A stretch of 64,000 nt of DNA from the NCBI GenBank assembly GCA_001898965.1, contig MKVW01000004.1, positions 273,598 through 337,597 on the forward strand, written 5' to 3'. This document shows, piece after piece, positions 26,280 through 34,771 of the stretch; positions within the stretch are counted from its first letter, which is position 1, and the number at the start of each line of letters is the position of its first letter. Source of the stretch: Rhizobiales bacterium 62-17. GTDB lineage: Bacteria; Pseudomonadota; Alphaproteobacteria; Rhizobiales; Beijerinckiaceae. Both the position numbers and the translations under genes were made by a program. The notes beneath the pieces were generated by a model. The model was given only the letters and a program-made list of their open reading frames with translations. It made no database searches and was not told the DNA's origin.

Positions 26280-27983
26280 ATGACCAAGAATGTCGATGCG
26301 CATCCGATCACCGTCGAAGTCGTTCGCAATTCCATAGTCGCTTACGCCGATGAAATGGGCAATGCACTGTGCAAAGCCGCCTACAATATGATGATCTACG
26401 AGGTCCGCGACTTTTGCTGCGGTCTCATCGACACCAAAGGCCGCATGATCTCGCAAAATCGCGGCGGCCTGCCGATCTTCCTCGCCGATCTTGGCGTCGC
26501 CGTCGAGGATGGCATCAAGCGCTGGGGCCTCGATGGCTTCAAGCCGGGCGACATCATGATCATGAATCATGAGGTCTGCGGCCAGCATCTCAACAATGTC
26601 GTCATCTACGCCCCCTGCTTCGTCGATGGCGAACTCGTCGGCTTCGCCGCCAACCGCGCCCATTGGGTCGATATCGGCGGCATGCGCATCGGCTTCGGCT
26701 CGTCATTGACGACGGAAATTTTCGCCGAAGGCCTGCAACTGCGCTCTCTTAAAATCTACGAAGAGGGCAAGCGCAACGAGACCCTGTGGCAGATCATTCA
26801 CGATAATGTCCGCTTCCCCGATGCGAGCCTTGGGGATCTCAGAGCGCAAGTGGCTTCCTGCCAGCTCGGCGCGCGCCGCTATGGCGAGTTGATCAAGCGC
26901 TACGGCCGCGCCACGGTGGAAGCCTGCATCGAACGCATCTGGGATCAGGCCGATCGCGCCGTGCGCCAGGTCATCGAGAAAATTCCCGATGGCATCTATG
27001 AGGCCGAAAGCGCGCTCGACAACGACGGCCGCAGCCTCGATCAACCGATCCGCATCAAGGTGACGGTGGAAATCAAGGGATCGACCATGGGTGTCGATTT
27101 CTCCGAGATGAACCCACAGACCCATTCGCCTTTGAATTCCGGCAAGTCGGGCGGCATCGCCGCCGCGCGAGTCGCCTTCAAGGCAATCACCTCGCCTGAT
27201 CTCGACGTCAACGAAGGCTGTTTCCGCGCCCTCGACGTGAAGATCCCCGAAGGCACCATCGTCAGCGCCAAACCCGGCACCGCCATCGGCCTGTGGAGCA
27301 TTGCGCTGCCGACGACCATCGACACGATCCTCAAGGCGCTGGCGCCCGCTTTACCTAATATGATCCCCGCCGCCCATAAGGGCGACATGGGCGGCTGTTC
27401 CTTCTACGGCTTCAAGCCGGATGGCACGCGCTTTCTGCTACTCAATATTTTCGGCGGCGGCTGGGGCGGGCGGCCATCGGAAGATGGCGAGGACGCCAGC
27501 GTCTCCGTCTGCCAGGGCGACGTGCGCAATTCGCCGGTCGAACTGCAGGAAATTCGTTATCCCATCATGGTCGACGAACACGCCTTACGCGATGATTCCG
27601 GCGGCCCCGGCAAGTTCCGTGGCGGCCTTGGCGTGCGCATCACCTATCGCACCTTGGTGCCTTGCAAGGTGACGATCAATTGCGAACGCACGCGCGTGCC
27701 GCCTTGGGGTCTCGCCGGCGGCGGCAATGGCGCGCACAATGCCGCGATCATCAAGCCGACCGAAGGTCCCGAGCGGATCGTTTTCAAAGGTACGGAAATT
27801 CCGCTCGATGCGGGCGATCGCGTCACCTTCCTCACCGCTGGCGGTGGCGGCTATGGCGATCCCCGAGACCGCACCCGCGACTCCACCAGCAATGACGTGG
27901 CTCAAGGGTTCGTGAGTGCCGAAAAAGCGAGCGAATTCTACGGCTGGACCAAAACGGTCGCACCGAAAGTGCGGAGCGCCTGA
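26280..27983 (+). CDS. hydantoinase B/oxoprolinase family protein (HyuB-like)
   Basis: Partner subunit of 567 residues that carries the hydrolytic or carboxylating active site. Conserved pieces include the N-terminal ADEMGNALCKAAYN segment, AHWVDIGGM (metal-site histidine and aspartate) and the C-terminal GGGGYGDPRDR. An AAGGAGG ribosome site lies at the end of hyuA. Together the pair would hydrolyse ATP to open a ring such as N-methylhydantoin or 5-oxoproline. The M24 gene begins 3 bases after the stop. Confidence 0.95.
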   Translation: MTKNVDAHPITVEVVRNSIVAYADEMGNALCKAAYNMMIYEVRDFCCGLIDTKGRMISQNRGGLPIFLADLGVAVEDGIKRWGLDGFKPGDIMIMNHEVCGQHLNNVVIYAPCFVDGELVGFAANRAHWVDIGGMRIGFGSSLTTEIFAEGLQLRSLKIYEEGKRNETLWQIIHDNVRFPDASLGDLRAQVASCQLGARRYGELIKRYGRATVEACIERIWDQADRAVRQVIEKIPDGIYEAESALDNDGRSLDQPIRIKVTVEIKGSTMGVDFSEMNPQTHSPLNSGKSGGIAAARVAFKAITSPDLDVNEGCFRALDVKIPEGTIVSAKPGTAIGLWSIALPTTIDTILKALAPALPNMIPAAHKGDMGGCSFYGFKPDGTRFLLLNIFGGGWGGRPSEDGEDASVSVCQGDVRNSPVELQEIRYPIMVDEHALRDDSGGPGKFRGGLGVRITYRTLVPCKVTINCERTRVPPWGLAGGGNGAHNAAIIKPTEGPERIVFKGTEIPLDAGDRVTFLTAGGGGYGDPRDRTRDSTSNDVAQGFVSAEKASEFYGWTKTVAPKVRSA

Positions 27984-27986
27984 TCC

Positions 27987-29090
27987 ATGGCGACTACAAC
28001 CCATCCCGCACGCTTGAAAGCGCTCGCCGCCTCCATGGCGGCGGAGAATACGGACGTGCTCGTCCTCTTCGGCAACAATTGGCATGCCGATCACCTGCGC
28101 TATGCCACCGACTTCGGCATTCAGGAAGGACAAGGCATCGCTTTAGTGCGCGCCGATGGCGCCACCACGCTGATTCTCGATGATCCGGCCGAAGCCGAAC
28201 GCGCCCGCGCCGAAGCGGCGATCGGCGACATTCTCTATGCCCCCTCGCTGGTGAAGGAAGCGCGCCAACTGTTGACGCGTGAAGGCAACCGCCAGATCGG
28301 CGCCGCGCCCTTCCATCTCCTGCCCTATGGCCTTCTCAATGGCGAGAAGGATTTGCGCGTCAACGATGGCACCAAGGTCATCGAGCGCCTGCTGATGACC
28401 AAGCTGGAAGTGGAAATGGATGCGGTGCGCCGCGCCGCCAAACTGGCCGACGAAGGCTATGCCATTTTCCGCGACGCCGCCCGCCCCGGCCGCAAGGACT
28501 ACGAACTCGTCGCCGAGATCGAAACCTTCTTCCGCGCCAAGGGCGTGCCGGAGAATTTCATGATCATCGGCGTCGGCGGCCAGGAGGTGCGCGGCATGGC
28601 GCCGCCCGGCGGCAAGGTGCTGAAGCCAGGCGACATGGTGACGACCGAACTTACCCCTTGCGTCGATGGCTATTACGCGCAGATCTGCCGCACGCTTGTG
28701 GTTGGCGAAGCCAATGAAGCGCAGAAGCAGGCCTTCGCCGTTTACCTCGAAGCCATGGAAGCCGGCATCGCCGCCGTGGCCTCAGGCGTCACCGCCGCGC
28801 AGGTCGCCAAGGCGGAGAACGATGTCTTCCGCAAATTCGGCCTGGGCGACTATGTCACCAGCGAATACACGCGCGTGCGCGGCCATGGCATGGGCCTGTT
28901 CCCCGATCAAAAACCGCAGATCCTCGAAGACGTGCAGATTCCGCTGGAAACGGGCATGACGATTATCGTCCATCCCAACACCTATCATCCGGCGGTCGGC
29001 TATCTCGTCCTTGGCGATAGCCTGATCGTGCGCGACCAGGGCCATGAACTTTTGTGCGGTACGCCGCGCCAACTTTTTTCCGTTCAATAA
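27987..29090 (+). CDS. M24 family (creatinase/prolidase fold) protein lacking metal ligands
   Basis: A 367-residue pita-bread-fold hydrolase: creatinase-type N-terminal domain (about 1-150), then an M24 catalytic domain. In metallopeptidases the two ligand aspartates lie in a D-x-G then S-D-x-T-R-T pattern; here the stretch reads TTELTPCVDGYYAQICRTL, so E and Q replace them, and VHPNTY replaces the usual E-P-G-x-Y. VRGHGMGL keeps one histidine. This resembles metal-free creatinase, which cleaves a guanidino C-N bond, more than aminopeptidase P. Coupled to hyuAB, it may hydrolyse the linear product of ring opening. Function inferred. Confidence 0.85.
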   Translation: MATTTHPARLKALAASMAAENTDVLVLFGNNWHADHLRYATDFGIQEGQGIALVRADGATTLILDDPAEAERARAEAAIGDILYAPSLVKEARQLLTREGNRQIGAAPFHLLPYGLLNGEKDLRVNDGTKVIERLLMTKLEVEMDAVRRAAKLADEGYAIFRDAARPGRKDYELVAEIETFFRAKGVPENFMIIGVGGQEVRGMAPPGGKVLKPGDMVTTELTPCVDGYYAQICRTLVVGEANEAQKQAFAVYLEAMEAGIAAVASGVTAAQVAKAENDVFRKFGLGDYVTSEYTRVRGHGMGLFPDQKPQILEDVQIPLETGMTIIVHPNTYHPAVGYLVLGDSLIVRDQGHELLCGTPRQLFSVQ

Positions 29091-29101
29091 TCGAGGATCA
29101 G

Positions 29102-30142
29102 ATGCGTCGCGGCCTGATGGCATGGGATGAACAGGAGTTGCCGCGCGCGGCGCTCGAAACGCGATTGGCTTTGCTGCGTGAGGCCGTGCAGGCCATCGGC
29201 TGCGACGGCTTCGTCGCCTATACCAATATCGCCAAAGGCGCCGCCGTCGCCTGGCTGAGCGGCTTCCAGCCCTATTGGAATGAAGGCCTGTTCTATGTGC
29301 CGGCCACCGGCACGCCACTGTTCGCGACAGCGTTGTCGAAGCGCGTCGCCGAATGGATCGGCTCGGTCATGCCGATCGGCCAGGTGCAGACCACGCCGAA
29401 GCCGGCTTTGCTGATTGCCCAGCACATCGCCCAAACCGGCGGCAAGCGCATCGCCATTCTCGAACTCGACGATTTCCCCGCCGGCCACGCCAAAACCTTT
29501 CTCGAAAATATTCCCGGCGTCGAACTCGTCGACGGCACAGCGGCTTTCGCCAAAGCCCGCGCCCATGTCGATGCGGCAGAACGCGGACTGCTTGCCCATG
29601 CCGATCGTCTGGCTGAAATGGGACTGGCCGCCATTGATGCCAAGGCCTCAACAGCCCAGCAAGCTCTGGCACCTTGCGACGAACACGCCCGCCTTGGTGG
29701 CGCGGAAGAATGTTTCGCCACCGTCGTGCCCGATCTGCAAACATCGGGGCGATTCCAGCGCACCGACACGGCCGGCGCCCTCGGCCAGAACTTCGCTGTG
29801 CGTTCGTCGCTGGCCTATAAGGCCAGCTGGGTACGTCGCACCCGCTCTTTCACCCGTGATGCCAGCCTGGCGCCCCGCTTCGCCGCGGCGGATAAACTGC
29901 TGGCAAGCTTCCAGCCACCGGCCGAAGGCTCGTTGGCCCAAGCCATCGCCGGCCATTTCACCGGATCGGACTTGCGGGTGGAAAGCTGGCTCGCCGAACA
30001 GCCAGCCGGCAGCAGTCCGCTGAGCGGCGTCGCCACCTCCGCCGGTTCCGAGGAAAACTGGCAAAGGCAGGCACCTTTCGTGCTCAATATCGAACTCTCG
30101 TTGAACGGCACCCGCTGGCTCGGCGCCCGCCTCGTCGGTTAG
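29102..30142 (+). CDS. divergent M24-like protein, probably without peptidase activity
   Basis: The first half of this 346-residue protein (LREAVQAIGCDGFVAYTNI onwards, WLSGFQPYW) matches a creatinase N-terminal domain. After about residue 170 the expected M24 catalytic domain is short and shows no G-D-x-V...D-x-G, H-G-x-G or E-P-G motifs. The start with GAGGATCAG upstream is preferred; 29120 is another possible ATG. It follows the first M24 gene by 11 bases. It may be a regulatory or structural partner of the active M24 protein, or a decaying duplicate; the open frame is intact. Confidence 0.7.
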   Translation: MRRGLMAWDEQELPRAALETRLALLREAVQAIGCDGFVAYTNIAKGAAVAWLSGFQPYWNEGLFYVPATGTPLFATALSKRVAEWIGSVMPIGQVQTTPKPALLIAQHIAQTGGKRIAILELDDFPAGHAKTFLENIPGVELVDGTAAFAKARAHVDAAERGLLAHADRLAEMGLAAIDAKASTAQQALAPCDEHARLGGAEECFATVVPDLQTSGRFQRTDTAGALGQNFAVRSSLAYKASWVRRTRSFTRDASLAPRFAAADKLLASFQPPAEGSLAQAIAGHFTGSDLRVESWLAEQPAGSSPLSGVATSAGSEENWQRQAPFVLNIELSLNGTRWLGARLVG

Positions 30143-30249
30143 CTCGATCCCCAACCCCGTACTCTGCCACTGGCCTCAAACATTGGCTTGGCGTTATCAT
30201 GCGTGCCATAAGACCGGCCGATAGGCCGACGGCGTAGTGAGAGAAACGC

Positions 30250-31311
30250 ATGCGGGGGTTTTGGCCAGGCATTCTTTTGCCATCCTGGCGCGCGCCATGG
30301 CGGGTCCTGGCACTTATCTTCATACCATTGATTCTGCAGGGCCTTTTCCTCTCCAAAGCTCCGGCGGCGGAACCCTTCTACAAAGGCAAGACCATCACCC
30401 TCATCGCTGGCTTCGGCGCCGGCGGCGGCATCGATTCCACGGCCCGGGTCATACAGCGGCACCTGTGGCGGTTCCTTCCCGGCTGGCCCGAAATCATCAT
30501 CCAGAGCATGGAAGGAGCCGGCGGTGTCGTCGCCGCCAACTATCTCGAAAAGCGCGTGCCGCCGGACGGACTGACCCTGGCTTTGCCGGGGCGCAGCTGG
30601 TTCGTCGAGGGCCTCGTCAAAAGCCCCGGTGTCACCTTCGACCCGACCCGCTTCAGCTTCATTGGCTCGAGCGGCGTCGCGCCGGCCTTTTTGTTCGTGC
30701 GCGCCGACAGCGGCATCAAGACCTTCGAGGACCTGAAGCGCAGCACCAAGCCGCTGCCGCTCGCCGCCATCGCCGCCGGCACGTCCACCGCCATGGTGCC
30801 ACGCCTGTTGGCGCAGATCGGCGTGCCGGTGGAAGCGGTGCTGGGCTATGGCTCGACGGCACGCATGCTCATCGCGGTGGAATCCGGCGAAGCCACCGGC
30901 TTTTTTCTCAGCGAGGATTCGGTCACCCGTCGCGCCGACTTGCAACGCAAGGGCGTCATCATTCCGCTGCTGCAAACCCGCCCCGTCGTCGCAGGCCTGC
31001 CCTTGCTGCAAGACGTGGTACCGCAATCGCACCAGGATCTCCTGGCCCTGACGATCGCCCTCGATAGTTTCGGCCTCATGCTGGTGGGGCCGCCCGGCAT
31101 TCCTGCCGAGCAGATGGCGAGCCTGCGCGAGGCCTTCATGGCGATGACCGACGATCGCGAATTTTTAGGCGACATGGCGCGCGCCGATCTTTCACCCGGC
31201 GAAGCGCTTTCCGGCGAGACGATCGAAACCGCGATCAAGGCGCTGGCCGAGCGCATCACGCCCGAACTGATTGCCCGCTATCGCGATCTCGGCGGCCGTA
31301 AGGAACGTTGA
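30250..31311 (+). CDS. TctC-like (Bug family) solute-binding protein, divergent orphan
   Basis: Exported binding-protein-like protein of 353 residues. A long N terminus with a hydrophobic stretch (LALIFIPLILQGLFL) ends at KAPAAEP, a likely signal peptide. Family features are IAGFGAGGGIDSTARVI and IQSMEGAGGVVAANYL, clearly TctC-like but more divergent than the other four. A GAGAGAAACGC site precedes the ATG. It has no permease beside it and follows the M24 operon by 107 bases, so it could be a second receptor for that pathway or independent. Confidence 0.85.
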   Translation: MRGFWPGILLPSWRAPWRVLALIFIPLILQGLFLSKAPAAEPFYKGKTITLIAGFGAGGGIDSTARVIQRHLWRFLPGWPEIIIQSMEGAGGVVAANYLEKRVPPDGLTLALPGRSWFVEGLVKSPGVTFDPTRFSFIGSSGVAPAFLFVRADSGIKTFEDLKRSTKPLPLAAIAAGTSTAMVPRLLAQIGVPVEAVLGYGSTARMLIAVESGEATGFFLSEDSVTRRADLQRKGVIIPLLQTRPVVAGLPLLQDVVPQSHQDLLALTIALDSFGLMLVGPPGIPAEQMASLREAFMAMTDDREFLGDMARADLSPGEALSGETIETAIKALAERITPELIARYRDLGGRKER

Positions 31312-31314
31312 AGC

Positions 31315-32034
31315 TCATTCCTTCGGGCGCTTGCGCCGTGCCGCCATGTTGAGCGCTTCCACCAGAATGGAGAAGCCGATCGCCGCATAGACGAAGCCCT
31401 TCGGCACGTGCATGCCAAAGCCATCCGCCACCAGCACCATGCCGATCAGGATCAAGAACGACAAAGCCAGCATTTTGACGGTGGGATGCTTGTTGATGAA
31501 GGCCGAGACCGGCCCGTTGGCAAGAAGCATCACGATGACGGCGATAACGATGGCCGTCGCCATCACCCAGAAATTGTCGGCCATGCCGACGGCGGTGATG
31601 ACGCTGTCGAGCGAGAACACGATATCGAGCATGACAATGGAGAGGATCGCATTGGCAAAAGTGGTGCGCACCACCTGGCCCGCTGACACCCCCTCATGCG
31701 GTCCCTCGATCTGCTCATGGATTTCGACGGTGCCTTTGTAGAGCAGGAATAAACCGCCGCCGATCAGGATTAGATCGCGCCAGGAAAACGCCTTGCCGAA
31801 CAGTTCGAAGACCGGCGTCACCAGCCCAGCGATCCAGGCGATGGAGGCCAGCAGCGCCAACCGCATGACCAGTGCGAGAGAAAGGCCGAGGCGCCGGGCG
31901 AACGCCTGTTGATGCACCGGCAGCCGGTCCGCCGTGATCGATATAAAAATCAAATTGTCGATGCCGAGCACGATCTCCAACGCCGTCAGGGTCAGAAGCG
32001 CCGCCCACATGGCGGGGTCGGAGAGCACGGCCAT
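31315..32034 (-). CDS. TerC family integral membrane protein
   Basis: A 239-residue membrane protein with about seven helices. The family-defining acidic segments LEIVLGIDNLIFI and LDIVFSLDSVITAVG are present; these acidic residues are thought to bind metal. TerC-like proteins take part in metal (manganese) export at the membrane or tellurite resistance. The start has a GGAGGAAA site. It is convergent with the TctC-like gene (3-base gap) and is not obviously tied to its neighbours. Confidence 0.93.
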   Translation of the reverse strand: MAVLSDPAMWAALLTLTALEIVLGIDNLIFISITADRLPVHQQAFARRLGLSLALVMRLALLASIAWIAGLVTPVFELFGKAFSWRDLILIGGGLFLLYKGTVEIHEQIEGPHEGVSAGQVVRTTFANAILSIVMLDIVFSLDSVITAVGMADNFWVMATAIVIAVIVMLLANGPVSAFINKHPTVKMLALSFLILIGMVLVADGFGMHVPKGFVYAAIGFSILVEALNMAARRKRPKE

Positions 32035-32072
32035 TCAATTTCCTCCAGGCGACACGGTGAGCGGGACAGCAT

Positions 32073-32108
32073 AATGCCGGCTGCGGAGGGTCATCCGCAA
32101 CCGGCATT
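32073..32108. repeat. long inverted repeat between the molybdoenzyme and terC genes
   Basis: AATGCCGG-c-TGCGGA, a 6-base loop, then TCCGCA-a-CCGGCATT: 14 paired bases with one mismatch. It follows the stop of the minus-strand molybdoenzyme gene and precedes terC on the same strand. There is no T-run, so it may be a factor-dependent terminator, a message-stabilising hairpin or a dispersed palindromic element. Confidence 0.5.
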
Positions 32109-32137
32109 CACAAGTTTCAGCAGCAAAGGCGAGAGTT

Positions 32138-34507
32138 TCAGGCGGCCTTGGCTTTCTGGGCATCCTGAATCGCTTGCCACACCCGATGCGGCGTCGCCGG
32201 CATGTCCATGTTGGTAATGCCATATTCGCTGCGCAGCGCGTCGATGATCGCGTTCATGATCGAGGTCAGCGAACCGGCGCAACCGGCTTCGCCACAGCCC
32301 TTGACGCCCAACGGATTGGTCGTCGCCGGGATCGACGCGTCCTCGTAAGCGAAGAACGGCGCGATATCGGCGCGCGGCATGGCATAGTCCATGAAGGAAC
32401 CGGTGACGAGCTGGCCATCCTCCGTATAGACGGTCTGCTCGACCAGGCACTGGCCGGCGCCCTGCACGACACCACCCTGCACCTGCCCCTCGACGATCAT
32501 CGGATTCACGGTCACGCCGAAATCGCCGACCATGGAATATTTGACGATCTGAACGACGCCGGTATCCGGATCGATCTCTACCTCGCAAATATGACAACCG
32601 TTCGGATAGGTCGCGGGACCAGCCGTGCCGACATGATCGATGTCGAGCGTCTTGGGCGCATCGCCGGGCAGCTTGACGCCGTCGTTCAGTTTCTCCGCCA
32701 TTTCCATGATCGAGATCGAACGATCGGTACCGGCGATCGAGAACTGACCGGCCTTGAAGTCGATGTCGGCGACATTGGCTTCGAGCAAATGCGAAGCGAC
32801 CGCCTTGCCGGTTTCGACAATCTTGGCGCTGGCTTCGACGATGGCCGTGCCCGAACACATCAGCGATTTCGAACCGCCCGTGCCGGTGCCGGTTTTCAGC
32901 CGATCGGAATCGGTCTGCATCACTTTGATCTTCTCGAACGGCACGCCGAGATGCTGCGTCAACACCTGTGCGAAGGTGGTGATATGGCCCTGGCCGTGAT
33001 CATGCGAGCCGGTGAGCAGGGTCACCGATCCATCCTTTTCGAAATGCACGCCGGCCAATTCATTCATCGTCGGCGCTGTCACTTCGAGGAACTGGCCGAT
33101 GCCGCGGCCGCGCAGCTTGCCACGCTTCGCCGCTTCCTTGCGGCGCGCCGCGAAGCCCTTCCAATCCGACAACACGAGAGCCTTATCGAGAATGGCTGGG
33201 AAATCGCCGCTATCGTAGACCGAGCCGGTCGGCGACTTATAGGGAATCTGCTTCGGCTGAATGTGATTCTTGCGCCGCAGTTTCACGGGGTCGATGCCCA
33301 TTTCGGCGGCGGCGTTATCGATCAGCCGCTCCATATAATAGTTGCCTTCCGGCCGGCCGGCGCCGCGATAGGCGGTGACGGGCACGGTATTGGTGAAGAC
33401 GCACAGCGTATTCACCTCGATCAGCGGCGTGCGGTAGCAGGAGTTGAGATGTTTAGCGATGTTGAAGGTCGAGAACAGCGGCCCGATCATCGTCATATAG
33501 CCGCCGAGATCGCCGAAGCCCGTGGCGCGCACGGCCAGAAACGTGCCGTCCTTGTCGAGCGCCAGTTCGAGATCGAACTCCTGCGCGCGGCCGTGATGAT
33601 CCGAGAGGAAGCTGTCGGAACGCTTGTCGGTCCATTTCACCGGCCGCCCCAGTTCGCGCGCGCCGTGCATGGAGCAAACATATTCGGGGAACATCGCGCC
33701 TTTCATGCCGAAGGAACCGCCGACATTGGTGGCGATGAAATGTACTTTCTCCGCCGGCACGTTCATCATCTCGGCGGCGGATGCGCGTGAACCCATCACG
33801 CCTTGGGTCGGGGCGTATAGGGTGAACCGTTCGCTCTTGCGGTCATATTCGGCGACGCAAGCGCGCGGCTCCATCGCATTGATGACAATGCGGCTGTCAA
33901 TCAGGCTCATCTTGGTGACATGCGCTGCCTTGGCGAAAGCCTCGGCCACCTTGGCGCTGTCGCCGAACGTATAATCGAAGGCGATATTGCTCGGTGCTTC
34001 GTCATAGAGCTGCGGCGCGCCTGGCTTCACCGCGTCGCGCATTTCGATCACCGCCGGCAGCGATTCGATATCGACGACCACCGCTTCCGCCGCATCCTGT
34101 GCCTGCACCGCCGTTTCGGCGATGACACAAGCAACCGCGTCGCCGACGAAACGCACTTTGTCCATCGCCAACGCATAGCGTTGCGGCTTGATCATTTCGG
34201 TGCCGGGGCGTCCTTGCATGTTGACGCGATAGGGCATCGGCTTGTAGCCGGCCTTCTTCAACTCTTTGCCGGTGTAGATCGCCAACACGCCGGGCATGTC
34301 CTTGGCGGCGGAAATGTCGATGCCCTTGATCACGCCATGGGCCTGCGTCGAGCGCACCATGGCGCAATAGGCCTGGCCTTTCAGATTGACGTCGTCTGTA
34401 TACTGTCCCTCACCACGCACCAGTCGAGGGTCTTCCGCCCTCTTCACAGCCTGGCCGACACCGAATTTCATCGTCGCCAGAGCTTCTTCATCGACACGGA
34501 CGTTCAT
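32138..34507 (-). CDS. xanthine dehydrogenase family molybdopterin-binding subunit (first copy)
   Basis: Large catalytic subunit (789 residues) of a molybdenum hydroxylase of the CO dehydrogenase/xanthine dehydrogenase family. Motifs: VGGSFGMKG near residue 265, YRGAGRPEGNYYMER near 375, and the catalytic-glutamate segment GCGEAGCAG near the C terminus. The start MNVRVDEEA is used, with GAGGA upstream; two upstream ATGs lack a site. The CoxL-specific active loop is absent, so it is not a true CO dehydrogenase. No FAD or [2Fe-2S] subunit gene is adjacent, although the enzyme should need electron-transfer partners. Substrate probably an aromatic heterocycle or aldehyde. Confidence 0.92.
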   Translation of the reverse strand: MNVRVDEEALATMKFGVGQAVKRAEDPRLVRGEGQYTDDVNLKGQAYCAMVRSTQAHGVIKGIDISAAKDMPGVLAIYTGKELKKAGYKPMPYRVNMQGRPGTEMIKPQRYALAMDKVRFVGDAVACVIAETAVQAQDAAEAVVVDIESLPAVIEMRDAVKPGAPQLYDEAPSNIAFDYTFGDSAKVAEAFAKAAHVTKMSLIDSRIVINAMEPRACVAEYDRKSERFTLYAPTQGVMGSRASAAEMMNVPAEKVHFIATNVGGSFGMKGAMFPEYVCSMHGARELGRPVKWTDKRSDSFLSDHHGRAQEFDLELALDKDGTFLAVRATGFGDLGGYMTMIGPLFSTFNIAKHLNSCYRTPLIEVNTLCVFTNTVPVTAYRGAGRPEGNYYMERLIDNAAAEMGIDPVKLRRKNHIQPKQIPYKSPTGSVYDSGDFPAILDKALVLSDWKGFAARRKEAAKRGKLRGRGIGQFLEVTAPTMNELAGVHFEKDGSVTLLTGSHDHGQGHITTFAQVLTQHLGVPFEKIKVMQTDSDRLKTGTGTGGSKSLMCSGTAIVEASAKIVETGKAVASHLLEANVADIDFKAGQFSIAGTDRSISIMEMAEKLNDGVKLPGDAPKTLDIDHVGTAGPATYPNGCHICEVEIDPDTGVVQIVKYSMVGDFGVTVNPMIVEGQVQGGVVQGAGQCLVEQTVYTEDGQLVTGSFMDYAMPRADIAPFFAYEDASIPATTNPLGVKGCGEAGCAGSLTSIMNAIIDALRSEYGITNMDMPATPHRVWQAIQDAQKAKAA

Positions 34508-34771
34508 GGGGACACAATCCTCGGACATGATTTTGGGAAAAGGGGCGCTCACGGCCCTCTAAGCGCGCCGATAAAACCCCGCCATCGGCCATTCCGCAAG
34601 CCTTAAACCGCATGGCTGCCACCCAAAACCAGGCATTTTCGCCTCTTTCGCGCGGAAACCTGAGATTGTATGAGTGCGCCCACGGCTTCCCATCGGGGCT
34701 GCCGGAAGTGCGCCGACAGAGCGCAAGCCCAAGGTGCCAATTCGTGGACGCCAAGTCGTGAGTGCAACATC

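Noticed and set aside
32174-33790. A 538-codon plus-strand frame inside the first molybdoenzyme gene
   Set aside because: Antisense shadow with low-complexity His/Arg/Asp composition.
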